From Flavobacterium johnsoniae (GTDB lineage Bacteria > Bacteroidota > Bacteroidia > Flavobacteriales > Flavobacteriaceae), in the NCBI RefSeq assembly GCF_030388325.1, contig NZ_CP103794.1, positions 3,100,001 through 3,164,000 on the forward strand: 64,000 nt of DNA, written 5' to 3'. Of this stretch, positions 18,372 through 27,742 are shown piece after piece (within the stretch, counting starts at the first letter, position 1; each line of letters starts with the position of its first letter). Under the pieces are notes generated by a model. That model was given only the letters and a program-made list of their open reading frames with translations. It made no database searches and was not told the DNA's origin. Position numbers and translations under genes: made by a program.

Positions 18372-18402
18372 AAAAAACAGCTTTGGTCAAGCTGTTTTTT
18401 TC
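18372..18402. terminator. Intrinsic terminator, bidirectional
   Basis: AAAAAACAGCTT pairs with AAGCTGTTTTTT around a 5-base loop; A and T runs on both sides serve the convergent genes ending at 18346 and 18416. Confidence 0.9.
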
Positions 18403-18415
18403 ATTTAAAGAGTTT

Positions 18416-18676
18416 TCATTCTTTTTCGTAATGCAGAATAAAATAAACCATAATGAGATTTAAAACCAAAGAAACGCTGTTGGTAATAATTATCGGAAGA
18501 TCGTTTTTTAGAATGCCATAAACAATCCAAATTGCAATTCCGAAAGTGAGAATTCCAAACATTTTTAGAGAAATCTCTTTTACTTTTTTGGTTTTCCAAA
18601 CTTTTAAAATCTGCGGAACTGTCGAAATGGTGATGCAAGCTCCTGCAAAAAGACCAAGAATATCTATATAATTCAT
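18416..18676 (-). CDS. SemiSWEET sugar transporter
   Basis: 86 aa with three membrane helices, a single triple-helix bundle. The PQ-loop motif is at P21-Q22 in TISTVPQILKVWKTKKVKEIS, and FGIAIWIVYGILKNDLPIIITN forms the central and third helices. SemiSWEETs dimerise to form one sugar uniport path. The length and the motif agree well with the bacterial family. The ATG at 18676 is directly preceded by a CTAAGG-type repeat. Confidence 0.93.
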   Translation of the reverse strand: MNYIDILGLFAGACITISTVPQILKVWKTKKVKEISLKMFGILTFGIAIWIVYGILKNDLPIIITNSVSLVLNLIMVYFILHYEKE

Positions 18677-18677
18677 T

Positions 18678-18848
18678 TTTTCTAAGGTTCTAAGGTTCTG
18701 AGGGACTAAGAGGCTGAGGTTTTATGTTTTAAATCTCGCAAAGGCGCTAAGTCCCAAAGTTTTATTTTTTATGAATCTGCTTGAAGCTAACCTTTGCGAC
18801 TCTGCGACTTTGCGAGATTTAAAAAAAAACTTTTTGCGAACTTTGCGT
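18678..18848. repeat. Composite repeat: CTAAGG units plus CGCAAAG inverted repeat
   Basis: From 18680 come TCTAAGGTTCTAAGG and CTGAGG units; from 18735 a CTCGCAAAGGCGCTAAG arm faces a GCGACTTTGCGAG arm near 18798-18822. The element fills the entire space between the SemiSWEET start and the SDR stop. Confidence 0.8.
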
Positions 18849-18856
18849 TTAAAAAA

Positions 18857-19702
18857 TCAACCAACCAATTCGCCACCATTTATATGAATAAACTGTCCAG
18901 TAATATAACTGCTGTCTTCGCAAGCCAAAAACACATATGCAGGCGCCACTTCAGAAGGCTGTCCTGCTCTTTCCATCGGATTATCTTTTCCGAAATCCGA
19001 TAATTTGTCAAAGCTTGCCACAATAAGCGGTGTCCAAATTGGCCCAGGCGCAACACCGTTTACACGAATTTGTTTTTTCGCTAACATCGTAGAAAGCGAT
19101 CTCGTAAAACTAACAATCGCGCCTTTTGTACTGGCGTAATCTGCAAGATGTTCGCTTCCGCGAAAAGCCGTCACAGAAGTTGTATTAATAATCGTATCTC
19201 CTTTTTCTAAATACGGAAGTGCAGCTTTTGTGATATAGAAATAGGGATAGATATTGGTTTGAAAAGTTTTTTGGAGTTGCGATGACGTTATTTTTTCTAA
19301 ATCCGTTTGCGGAAATTGTACAGCTGCATTATTCACAATAACATTAATATTCTTAAATGTCGTGTAGCATTTTTTTATTGCAGATTTGCAAAACTTTTCA
19401 TCTTTCAAGTCGCCGCTAATCAAAAGGCATTGCTGTCCTTCTTTTTCAATCATCGCTTTTGTGTCTAAAGCATCTTTATTTTCTTTTAAATAGATAATGG
19501 CAATATTGGCGCCTTCTCTTGCAAAATGCACGGCGACACTTCTGCCGATGCCACTGTCGCCGCCAGTTATAAAAGCAGTTTTTCCTTTTAATTTGCCACT
19601 TCCGATATAGTTTTCTCTAATAATTTCTGGTTCAGGATTCATTTTATGTTCATTGCCAGGAAGATTTTGTTTTTGCTCAGGAAAGGTTATTTTCTTTTTC
19701 AT
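18857..19702 (-). CDS. SDR oxidoreductase, general stress protein 39 type
   Basis: 281 aa. An N-terminal arm of about 40 residues precedes a classical Rossmann fold: TGGDSGIGR (cofactor binding), VNNAAVQ, the catalytic Ser in INTTSVTAF, and YASTKGAIVSFTRS with Tyr and Lys of YxxxK, then RVNGVAPGPIWTPL. The N-terminal extension and the GKTAFITGGDSGIGRSVA start are typical of the YdaD/YhdG group induced by general stress in Gram-positives and found in Bacteroidota stress clusters. The substrate is unknown. Confidence 0.93.
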   Translation of the reverse strand: MKKKITFPEQKQNLPGNEHKMNPEPEIIRENYIGSGKLKGKTAFITGGDSGIGRSVAVHFAREGANIAIIYLKENKDALDTKAMIEKEGQQCLLISGDLKDEKFCKSAIKKCYTTFKNINVIVNNAAVQFPQTDLEKITSSQLQKTFQTNIYPYFYITKAALPYLEKGDTIINTTSVTAFRGSEHLADYASTKGAIVSFTRSLSTMLAKKQIRVNGVAPGPIWTPLIVASFDKLSDFGKDNPMERAGQPSEVAPAYVFLACEDSSYITGQFIHINGGELVG

Positions 19703-20089
19703 AATTTTCTCTTTTTAAGCTCTTTCATGCTTTTAAAATTACATGAAAATTGAAATTTTACTTGTCTTAATAGGAATTTTGTTTGCCTCAAAAGATTTAA
19801 ATCTAGTTTAATTGTACGGAAATACATTCAATTTTGTAAAATGTTAAAATAACAGGAATTTTCTAATAAGTTCATACTCACTCTCGCTTTCAAAATAACC
19901 ATCTAAAAAGTGGGAATTCTGTAACTATTTTCGATTTAGATAAAAAACCGAGTAGTTATTTTTTTATACATTTGAGATTTTCCATATCATTTTTAATGGT
20001 CTAATTTGAGATTAATTAAAAAAATAAGAAAAATTTTACATTCATTTTAAAATTATCATTTTGATTTACAACCGATTTAGTTTCCAGAC
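19703..20089. promoter_or_regulatory. Divergent intergenic region with a -7 element at 19967-19974
   Basis: This 387-base gap separates the SDR (minus) and the kinase operon (plus). TACATTTG at 19967-19974 matches TAnnTTTG and would give the kinase mRNA a leader of about 110 bases. No gene or hairpin terminator was seen. I found no exact -7 element for the SDR. Confidence 0.5.
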
Positions 20090-21310
20090 ATGGTATTAAT
20101 TGTAGACGATATAAGGGCCAATATTATTGCCTTAAAGAAAACATTAGAGCTGCATAATATCGATGTCGATAGTGCCGAATCTGGTGAAGAAGCGCTGAAA
20201 AAGATTTTAAAAACTGATTATTGCTTGATAATCATGGACGTTCAAATGCCAGGACTTGATGGATTTGAAGTTGTAAAAATCCTTTCTGGAAATCAGCGTA
20301 CAAAAGATATTCCTGTTATATTTCTTTCGGCTTTAAATACCGAGAAAAAATACATTTTTAAAGGTTACGAAACGGGTGCTGTAGAATATATTACAAAACC
20401 GGTTGATTCTGATTTATTGATTTTAAAAGTCAAAACTTTTATTAAAATCTACGAACAGCAAAACGAATTAAAAGTGATGAAAGATCTTCTTTCTAAGGAA
20501 ATAAAAATTAGAAAAGAAGCACAGGATAATCTTGAAATTAAAATTGCAGAAAGAACCAAAGAATTGGTTCAAAAAAATGAAGAATTAGAACTTAGAAATC
20601 ACGAATTACAGCAATTTTCTTGGGTTGTTTCGCACGATTTAAATGAACCTATTCGGAAGATTCAGATTTTTATTAAAATAATAAAAGATCTATACCTAAA
20701 AACAGATGACAAAGCGATAGATTATGTAGATCGTACAATAAAATCTGCAGAAAGAATGCAGACTTTAATTACCGATCTTTTGGCTTATTCTAGACTTTCG
20801 GCTCAAGTTAAACCTGAAAAAACAGACTTAAATGAGGTTTTGCAAGAAGTTCTTTCTGATTTTGATTATTTAATTGAAAGCAAAAATGCGACAATAAAAA
20901 CCAATGAACTTCCAACCGTAGACAGTATTCCAAGTCAATTGCGTCAAGTTTTTCAGAATCTAATTGGAAATGCGCTTAAGTTTTCGGGAACTGAAAATAA
21001 ACCCGAAATAGAAATCACTTCAGAAATAATTGCAGACAAATCTATCGATAGTCCGACATCGCCAGAAGGGCAATTCTGCCGAATTACAGTAAAAGATAAC
21101 GGAATTGGTTTTGACGAAAAATATCTAGACCGAATTTTTATTATCTTTCAGAGCTTAAATGATCGCCAAACCTACGAAGGAACAGGAATCGGACTTGCAA
21201 TTGCAAAAAAAATAATAGATAAACATAATGGTTTAATTACCGCTAAAAGTGAAGTAGGAAAGGGCGCAAGCTTTATTATCATACTTCCGTTAAAATACAA
21301 ATCAAAATAA
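20090..21310 (+). CDS. Response regulator/histidine kinase fusion
   Basis: 406 aa. The receiver is at the N-terminus (1-125; phosphoacceptor D50 in CLIIMDVQMPGLDGFEVV, Lys in YITKPVDSD). A coiled coil follows (about 135-175), then HisKA with H182 in WVVSHDLNEPIRKIQIF and HATPase with NLIGNALKFSG, DNGIGFDE and GTGIGLAIAKKI. The receiver-first order suggests that phosphorylation by another kinase controls its activity. It is the first gene of a tight five-gene operon (next gap 16 bases). ATG 20090 leaves no room for an N-terminal extension, since MVLIVDD is already strand beta1. Confidence 0.95.
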   Translation: MVLIVDDIRANIIALKKTLELHNIDVDSAESGEEALKKILKTDYCLIIMDVQMPGLDGFEVVKILSGNQRTKDIPVIFLSALNTEKKYIFKGYETGAVEYITKPVDSDLLILKVKTFIKIYEQQNELKVMKDLLSKEIKIRKEAQDNLEIKIAERTKELVQKNEELELRNHELQQFSWVVSHDLNEPIRKIQIFIKIIKDLYLKTDDKAIDYVDRTIKSAERMQTLITDLLAYSRLSAQVKPEKTDLNEVLQEVLSDFDYLIESKNATIKTNELPTVDSIPSQLRQVFQNLIGNALKFSGTENKPEIEITSEIIADKSIDSPTSPEGQFCRITVKDNGIGFDEKYLDRIFIIFQSLNDRQTYEGTGIGLAIAKKIIDKHNGLITAKSEVGKGASFIIILPLKYKSK

Positions 21311-21326
21311 TTTAGACTTATAATTT

Positions 21327-24300
21327 ATGAATGGTAATTTTAAAAGAAATTTACTAATTAGTTCTCTGGTTTCACTATTTGTACTGACCATTAGTTCTGT
21401 TGCTTCCTTTATTAGCATCAAAAGTTTATTAAGCAGTAATTATTGGGTAAATCATACTCAAGATGTTATTTACAATCTTAATGAAGGTTCGGCAATTATT
21501 ACGGAAGCGCAAACAAGTATGCGAGGTTATCTACTTACTGGAGATGAACAATTTGTAGACCGTTTTAATGATTCTGAAACAAAATCAAATAATTATTTTG
21601 ATAAATTGGATGAACTTACATCCGATAATCCTTCTCAACAAAAAATGCTAGACGAACTAAGATCTAAGCGATCTGGTTTCTTTAAATACCTCAATAATCA
21701 AATCGTAAAAAAGCGTTTAAGCAAAGAAACGCTGATTTTTGATTTGAATGAAGGTCGAAACATGATGAATGAAATAAAAACAATCATCAAAAAAGTAGAA
21801 AGTACAGAACAAAAACTTCTTGAAGAACGTAACGCCAATTCGGAACGTTATGGAACTTATAGTTTGATTCTTATTGTTGTTGCCTTTTTCATTGCTTTTA
21901 TTATATCGATTGTTTTCATGATCAGAATTCTGAAAGATTATAATGAAAGAGCATTATTACAGAGTGAACTTGAGAAAAAAGACAAAGATATTGCCGAAAG
22001 ACTTGAGGTAATTAGTGGTATTGCAACTCAGATTTCTAAAGGAAACTACGACGTTCAGATCGATGATAGAAAAGCAGATACTTTAGGAGCATTAGGAGGT
22101 TCTATTCATGAAATGAAAGATTCTCTAAAAACTTCTTTCGACTTATTGTCTCAAAAAGAATGGCTTCAATCTGGTGTTGCTACTTTAAATGATAAAATGT
22201 TGGGAGAGAAAACAATTCAGAAATTATCTAAAGATGTAATCGAATTTTTATGCCAATACACAAACAGTAGCGCTGGTGTTTTATATGTTGTTGATGGAGA
22301 AGAAATAACTGTTTCTGGCGGATACAGCTATATTCCGAGTAAAAGCCGTGAAAGAATCAGAAAAGGCGAAGGCTTAATTGGGCAAGCAATTGTATCTGGA
22401 AAAATGCTGGAGTTAAAAAAACTTTCGCCAGATGATATCCAAATTAATTATGCTTTGGGCGAAATAAAACCAACTCATATTGTGGCACTTCCGTTAATGG
22501 ATTATAAAATAGAAGGAGCTGTAGAATTAGCGAGTATTTACGGATTTTCTGTTTTGCAGTTGGAGTTTTTAAATATGGTTGCCAATAATATCGGAATCGC
22601 TTTAAAAGCAACTCAAAACCGTAAAAAAGTGATGGAGCTTTTAGAAGAAACCAAATCGCAATCTGAAGAACTTCAAGTTCAACACAGCGAATTGGAAGCT
22701 ATAAATGCAGAATTAGAAGCTCAGACAGAAAAACTTCAAGCTTCGGAAGAAGAACTTCGCGTTCAGCAAGAAGAATTGGAACAAACCAACGAAGAACTTT
22801 CAGAAAGAAGTGTTTTATTGGAAGAAAAAAATACTGAAATTCAGAAAAAATCTGAAGCGTTAGAATTAAGCACGCGTTACAAATCGGAATTCTTGGCAAA
22901 TATGTCACATGAATTAAGAACGCCTTTAAATTCAATCTTATTATTGAGCCGTTTATTGTCTGAAAACAATAACGAAACAATGAACAACGAAGAAATTGAA
23001 TTTGCAAAAGTGATTCAGAGTTCAGGAAACAGTTTATTAGGATTAATTGATGAAATTTTGGATTTATCTAAAATTGAGGCTGGTAAAATGGAGCTGGAAT
23101 TTTTAGATGTTTCGACCAAAGAAATTACTGATAATCTTTATAATTTATTCCACATCGTAGCAAAAGAGAAAGGAATAAACTTTGAAATTATTACCAAAGA
23201 TGCACCAATTGTCATTAAAACAGATAAAATGCGTTTAGAGCAGATCTTGAAAAATCTGATTTCAAATGCTATAAAATTCACAGAAAAAGGAACGGTAAGT
23301 CTTGAAATTAAGACAGATCCGAACAATGATAAAATAATTTGCTTTGTTGTAAAAGATACAGGAATCGGAATTCCGTTAGAAAAACAACCTCTAATTTTCG
23401 AAGCTTTCCAACAAGCCGACGGTTCTACAAAACGTAAATACGGAGGAACAGGTTTAGGATTATCAATAAGCCGAGAATTGGCTAAATTACTTAGAGGAGA
23501 AATTACGCTTTACAGTAAAGTAAATGAAGGAAGTTCGTTTACATTATGCATTCCGGTTTTAGGATTGGCGATAAATAAAATTCTCGTAAACAAAATACAG
23601 CCAAAAGAAGTTGTTGAGGACGAAGAAACGCAAACGGAGGCAAGACCTAAATATATCAGCGAAGTTATTCCAAAAGAAATTGAAGACGACAGAGATTCAA
23701 TTGAAGAAGGCGATAAAGTAATTCTGATTGTCGAAGATGATATTAATTTTGCTAAGTCATTGCTGGCTTTTACTCAGAAAAAAGGTTATAAAGGAGTTGT
23801 CGCGGTTAGAGGAGATTACGCTTTAAACTTTGCCTTGATTTATAAACCAATCGGAATTTTATTAGATATTGAATTACCAATAAAAAGCGGTTGGGAAGTT
23901 TTGGAAGAACTGAAAAATAATTCTAATACCAAACATATTTCGGTTCACATTATGTCTTCGCATAAATTGAAACAAGAAAGTTTGTTAAAAGGTGCGGTAG
24001 ATTTCTTAGACAAACCTGTTGCTTTTGATAAGATTCCGGACGTTTTTATGCGTATTGAACACATCATTAATAAAGAATCTCAAAAGGTTTTAATTATTGA
24101 AGACAACCCAAAACACGCTAAAGCATTGGCTTATTTCTTAGAAACTTACAATATCAATTCTGAGATAAAAAGTGAAGTTTCAGAAGGATTATCTGTTTTA
24201 AGCAACAAAGATGTTGACTGTGTTATTTTAGACATGGGAATTCCAGACAAACAAGCTTACGAAATTTTAGATGGCGTAAAGAAAAGTCCAGGTTTAGAAA

Positions 24301-24890
24301 ATCTTCCAGTAATTGTCTTTACAGGAAAAAGTCTTTCTATTAAAGAAGAATTGAAGATTAGAAAATATGCCGATTCTATTATCGTAAAAACAGCTCATTC
24401 GTACCAAAGAATGTTAGATGAAGTTTCACTTTTCCTTCATTTAGTAGAAGAGAAAAAAGAGGGTAAAACGAAGGAAATTCATAAAAAACTGAATTCATTA
24501 AATAATATTCTATTTGAGAAAAAAGTATTAATTGTTGATGATGACGTTCGAAATATTTATTCGCTTTCTAAAGCTTTAGAAGCCTTTAAAATGAATGTAA
24601 TTACAGCATTTGACGGAAAAGAAGCTATTAAAATTTTGGATGAAAATCCAGATACAGATGTGGTATTGTTAGATATGATGATGCCAAATATGGATGGTTA
24701 TGAAACGGCTGAAAAAATAAGAAGCAATCCTAAATTTCTTAACTTAGCAGTAATCGCCGTAACGGCAAAAGCAATGACGGGAGACCGCGAAAAATGTATA
24801 AAAGCGGGAGCTTCAGATTACATCACAAAACCTGTCGATGTAGATCAGCTTTTATCGTTATTACGAGTTTGGTTATATGATAAAATTTAA
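21327..24890 (+). CDS. CHASE3-HAMP-GAF hybrid histidine kinase with three receivers
   Basis: 1187 aa. TM1 is at about 9-31, a periplasmic CHASE3 domain at 40-170 (AQTSMRGYLLTGDEQFVDRF is diagnostic), TM2 at 177-199, HAMP to 270 and GAF at 285-425. A long coiled coil spans 430-520 with EELQVQ- and EELEQTNEEL-type repeats. HisKA has H528 (ANMSHELRTPLNS), then HATPase with DTGIGIP and GGTGLGLSISREL. Three receivers follow: D846 (ILLDIELP), D968 (VILDMGIPD) and D1115 (VVLLDMMMPNMDGYE). Receivers 1 and 2 diverge from the third, which is nearly identical in motif to the next gene. It is the core of the operon's phosphorelay. No histidine phosphotransfer protein was seen in the window. Confidence 0.95.
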   Translation: MNGNFKRNLLISSLVSLFVLTISSVASFISIKSLLSSNYWVNHTQDVIYNLNEGSAIITEAQTSMRGYLLTGDEQFVDRFNDSETKSNNYFDKLDELTSDNPSQQKMLDELRSKRSGFFKYLNNQIVKKRLSKETLIFDLNEGRNMMNEIKTIIKKVESTEQKLLEERNANSERYGTYSLILIVVAFFIAFIISIVFMIRILKDYNERALLQSELEKKDKDIAERLEVISGIATQISKGNYDVQIDDRKADTLGALGGSIHEMKDSLKTSFDLLSQKEWLQSGVATLNDKMLGEKTIQKLSKDVIEFLCQYTNSSAGVLYVVDGEEITVSGGYSYIPSKSRERIRKGEGLIGQAIVSGKMLELKKLSPDDIQINYALGEIKPTHIVALPLMDYKIEGAVELASIYGFSVLQLEFLNMVANNIGIALKATQNRKKVMELLEETKSQSEELQVQHSELEAINAELEAQTEKLQASEEELRVQQEELEQTNEELSERSVLLEEKNTEIQKKSEALELSTRYKSEFLANMSHELRTPLNSILLLSRLLSENNNETMNNEEIEFAKVIQSSGNSLLGLIDEILDLSKIEAGKMELEFLDVSTKEITDNLYNLFHIVAKEKGINFEIITKDAPIVIKTDKMRLEQILKNLISNAIKFTEKGTVSLEIKTDPNNDKIICFVVKDTGIGIPLEKQPLIFEAFQQADGSTKRKYGGTGLGLSISRELAKLLRGEITLYSKVNEGSSFTLCIPVLGLAINKILVNKIQPKEVVEDEETQTEARPKYISEVIPKEIEDDRDSIEEGDKVILIVEDDINFAKSLLAFTQKKGYKGVVAVRGDYALNFALIYKPIGILLDIELPIKSGWEVLEELKNNSNTKHISVHIMSSHKLKQESLLKGAVDFLDKPVAFDKIPDVFMRIEHIINKESQKVLIIEDNPKHAKALAYFLETYNINSEIKSEVSEGLSVLSNKDVDCVILDMGIPDKQAYEILDGVKKSPGLENLPVIVFTGKSLSIKEELKIRKYADSIIVKTAHSYQRMLDEVSLFLHLVEEKKEGKTKEIHKKLNSLNNILFEKKVLIVDDDVRNIYSLSKALEAFKMNVITAFDGKEAIKILDENPDTDVVLLDMMMPNMDGYETAEKIRSNPKFLNLAVIAVTAKAMTGDREKCIKAGASDYITKPVDVDQLLSLLRVWLYDKI

Positions 24891-24907
24891 CCTATAAAAA
24901 GCTGTAA

Positions 24908-25273
24908 ATGAGAAAAAAAAGAGTGCTGATTGTAGATGATGATACAAGGAATATTTTTGCTTTAGTGAATACTTTAAAAGCGAAATCTTTTGACTGTTTG
25001 TCTTGTTTAAGTGCCGAAGAAGCGCTTAGAATATTAAAAGAAGACAACACAATTGATGCAGTTTTGATGGATATGATGATGCCAGAAATGGACGGATACG
25101 AAGCAATTCCGCTTATAAAAGCAATTCCATCGCAAGAATCTACCTTTGTAGTGGCTGTAACTGCACAAGCAATGACAGGAGATAAAGAAAAATGTTTAGA
25201 GGCTGGGGCAGATGCATACATCTCAAAACCAGTTGATGTTGATAAATTACTTCAGATTTTGGGGGAAATTTAA
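24908..25273 (+). CDS. Single-domain response regulator
   Basis: 121 aa, receiver only: acidic pocket D10-D12, phosphoacceptor D55 in AVLMDMMMPEMDGYEAI, Thr switch in VAVTAQAMTG, and Lys in YISKPVDVD. It is close in motif to the third receiver of the preceding kinase (MMMP-MDGYE, AMTGD-EKC), which suggests duplication from it. It begins 17 bases after the kinase and ends 7 bases before cheR. It has no output domain and probably relays phosphate or controls the CheR/CheB pair. Confidence 0.93.
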   Translation: MRKKRVLIVDDDTRNIFALVNTLKAKSFDCLSCLSAEEALRILKEDNTIDAVLMDMMMPEMDGYEAIPLIKAIPSQESTFVVAVTAQAMTGDKEKCLEAGADAYISKPVDVDKLLQILGEI

Positions 25274-25280
25274 GTGAATT

Positions 25281-26093
25281 ATGATTGAAGATATTGAGTT
25301 AGAAGCCCTAATTAATGATGTTTACGAATATTATGGTTTTGATTTTGGAAGTTATTCCAGAGCTTCACTAAAAAGACGTGTTAGCCGAGTTTATTATTTA
25401 GATGGATTTAAGCATTTTCATGAATTTCTTTCAAAGGTTCGCACAGATCCAGATTATTGCAAAAGAATGATTGACGAAATTACGGTCAATGTTACAGAAA
25501 TGTTTCGCGATCCGTCTTTTTATACCGTACTTCGAAATGACATTCTTCCCTTATTAGGAACAAAACCTTTTATCAGAATTTGGCATGCAGGCTGTTCTAC
25601 AGGCGAAGAAGTGTATTCGATGGCCATTATGCTTAAAGAATTAGGACTTCTGCATAAATCTATTTTGTATGCAACAGATATTAATGCGGCAGTTCTAGAA
25701 ACGGCAAAAAGTGGTATTTTTCCACTTCGAATGATAAAAGATTACGCAGATAATTATCGTGATTCTGGCGGAAAACAAGATTTTTCAGATTATTATATTG
25801 CCAATTATGGTTTTGCAAAATTTAGCGAAGAGCTTTCAGAAAAGATGGTTTTTTCGCAGCACAATTTAGTTTCGGACAATTCTTTTAATGAGTTCGATTT
25901 GATTTTGTGTCGAAATGTTTTAATCTATTTTGATAATAATCTGCAAAAAAGAGTTGTTAATTTATTTGATGACAGTCTTTCTGTTCTAGGATTTCTAGCA
26001 CTTGGAACAAAAGAAACTATAAAATATTCTATATCTCAAACTAAATACAAACAGTTTGAAAGAGAAAAAATATGGAGGAAAGTAAGAGAGTAA
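25281..26093 (+). CDS. cheR: CheR-type protein-glutamate methyltransferase
   Basis: 270 aa. The N-terminal helical CheR domain (1-75) has the TVNVTEMFRDPSFY motif (family ITTNETxFFRD). The SAM-binding domain carries WHAGCSTGEEVYSMAIM, with ATDIN next, and ends with DLILCRNVLIYFD. It uses SAM to methylate receptor glutamates in chemotaxis. No methyl-accepting receptor or CheA gene is in the window, so the substrate may be the coiled-coil or GAF-linked kinase of this operon; that is inference. It overlaps cheB by 22 bases. Confidence 0.95.
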   Translation: MIEDIELEALINDVYEYYGFDFGSYSRASLKRRVSRVYYLDGFKHFHEFLSKVRTDPDYCKRMIDEITVNVTEMFRDPSFYTVLRNDILPLLGTKPFIRIWHAGCSTGEEVYSMAIMLKELGLLHKSILYATDINAAVLETAKSGIFPLRMIKDYADNYRDSGGKQDFSDYYIANYGFAKFSEELSEKMVFSQHNLVSDNSFNEFDLILCRNVLIYFDNNLQKRVVNLFDDSLSVLGFLALGTKETIKYSISQTKYKQFEREKIWRKVRE

Positions 26094-26668
26094 TAAAAGA
26101 TTGTAAAGTAGTCATAATTGGAGGTTCTGCGGGAAGTTTGCAAGCATTATTGCAAATTTTGCCTTTTATAGAAGATCCAATTTCTTTTGCTATTGTGATT
26201 GTTGTTCATAGAAAAAATTCTGACGAACAGACTTTGGAGGCTTTACTAGCTTTAAAAGCGAATGTTAAAGTAAAAGAAGTAGAAGACAAAGTTGCTGTAA
26301 AAGCAGGTTTTATTTATATCGCGCCATCTAATTATCATTTATTGTTTGAAAAAAACGAAACACTTTCATTGGATACTTCTGAAAAGATAAATTACAGCAG
26401 ACCAAGTATTGATGTTTCGTTTGAATCTGCGGCAGAAATTTATGGCAGTAATCTAATCGGAATTTTACTTTCTGGTTCTAACTCAGACGGAACAGTCGGA
26501 ATGAAAGCAATTCAAGCTGCTGGAGGAATCACGGTCGTTCAAAATCCGCTTTCTGCAGAAATGTCTTTTATGCCTAATAATGCGATTTTGCACACAAAAC
26601 CAGATTATGTTTTAAGTACAGAAGAAATTTTAGATTTTATAAAGGGAATTAATAAGGAGATAGCTTAA
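26072..26668 (+). CDS. cheB: CheB-type methylesterase without receiver domain
   Basis: 198 aa, catalytic domain only. The Ser of GGSAGSLQAL (S19) and His of VVHRKNSD (H46) form the triad with Asp in LLSGSNSDGTVGMKAI; IYIAPSNYHLL matches the family. Typical CheB proteins carry an N-terminal receiver; here the lone receiver at 24908 could supply it in trans. It is translationally coupled to cheR and is the last gene of the operon. The ATG at 26072 lies inside cheR. Confidence 0.93.
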   Translation: MEESKRVIKDCKVVIIGGSAGSLQALLQILPFIEDPISFAIVIVVHRKNSDEQTLEALLALKANVKVKEVEDKVAVKAGFIYIAPSNYHLLFEKNETLSLDTSEKINYSRPSIDVSFESAAEIYGSNLIGILLSGSNSDGTVGMKAIQAAGGITVVQNPLSAEMSFMPNNAILHTKPDYVLSTEEILDFIKGINKEIA

Positions 26669-26971
26669 CAATATTTAAGGTTTAGAGGTTTGCATAACCT
26701 TCAACATGATATATGTCGCCCCTCTGGGACTTTACTTATAATTATGTAATTATGCTATAAATATTTAGCTTCTCCGAAGCTTTTTATATTTTGAGTGTAA
26801 AATAATTTAATATTAATGTTCTCCGAAACTTTTCCATTGGATGATTAATGATTATGTTTAAGTCCCAGAGGGACGAAATATTTATAGCAAATAATTATTA
26901 AAACCCATCAAAAGCTCCACCGGAGCGAAATATTATTATAAATGCTTTTTAATAATATCACAAAAAAAAAA
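26669..26971. repeat. Intergenic GTCCCAGAGGGAC / GCTCC-GGAGC palindrome cluster
   Basis: This gap has no gene. It holds short palindromes seen widely in Bacteroidota: GTCGCCCCTCTGGGAC at about 26714, its near complement AAGTCCCAGAGGGAC near 26862, GCTTCTCCGAAGC near 26769, and GCTCCACCGGAGCGAAAT near 26914. Several are followed by ATATTTATA-type sequence. They form an imperfect large inverted repeat between the cheB and porin genes, which converge. Confidence 0.75.
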
Positions 26972-27733
26972 TTAATTTTTCTCATCTTCAGGTAAAATAA
27001 CCTTATTCATTTCAGCATCTTTTTCGGCTCTTCTTTGTGCAGCTTTTCCTTTTCCAATAGGAATTCCGGCTGTTAGATATAAAGATCTGTTATATACATT
27101 TGGACCGTCTCCTTTCATTACAGGAACCAATCCGTAGTAATATTGAATGGTAATATTCAATCCGTTGCCCACATTCATGTGATAACCAGTACCTAATGCG
27201 ATTCCAGCATCAATTACACGAATCTCATCTCTGATTTTTTTCTTGTAAGTAACATCGTTTTTATTAACCTCATTTGTAAATTCATCAAAAGCCGATGCAA
27301 GAAGTCCGAGTTGTGGTCCAGCTTTAACGTAAATCCTATTTTTAAATTGATATTTAATCAAAATAGGAACATTAAAATAACGAATTTCACGATTAACAGT
27401 TCCGCCTTCAAATGTATTGTCTAAGTTAACATCGTCTAAAGAATAAACAGGAATATGTCTGGCTCCCATTGGCGATTTAACTATTACGCCAGTATTAATC
27501 ATCCAAGCGGGATTTTTTTTAGATCGAACATCAAAATAAAAACCAAGATTAAAACCAGGATTCATTCCAGAACTTTCAAGGTTCGAAATATCAGAAAGAT
27601 TGATACCGCCTTCTAGTCCAAATTCCAGAAAAGGCGAATTAAGTTTATCTCCAAAAATTAGCGATATTAAAACCTGCGATTTCGCCTCATTTATAGAAAA
27701 GAAAACGAGGAGTATCAATAAACTCTTTTTCAT
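26972..27733 (-). CDS. Outer-membrane beta-barrel protein (PorT-like)
   Basis: 253 aa. A cleavable signal ends at ...EAKSQ. Beta-barrel strand patterns follow: LEFGLEGGINLSDIS, MNPGFNLGFYFDVR, NVPILIKYQFKNRIYVKAGPQLGLLASA and SLYLTAGIPIGKG. This layout fits the Bacteroidota PorT/outer-membrane beta-barrel family. It is downstream of a related barrel gene (9-base gap) and probably cotranscribed with it. The basic tail KAAQRRAEKDAEMNK is unusual for a barrel, which normally ends in an aromatic residue. Confidence 0.8.
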   Translation of the reverse strand: MKKSLLILLVFFSINEAKSQVLISLIFGDKLNSPFLEFGLEGGINLSDISNLESSGMNPGFNLGFYFDVRSKKNPAWMINTGVIVKSPMGARHIPVYSLDDVNLDNTFEGGTVNREIRYFNVPILIKYQFKNRIYVKAGPQLGLLASAFDEFTNEVNKNDVTYKKKIRDEIRVIDAGIALGTGYHMNVGNGLNITIQYYYGLVPVMKGDGPNVYNRSLYLTAGIPIGKGKAAQRRAEKDAEMNKVILPEDEKN

Positions 27734-27742
27734 AATCAGAAA

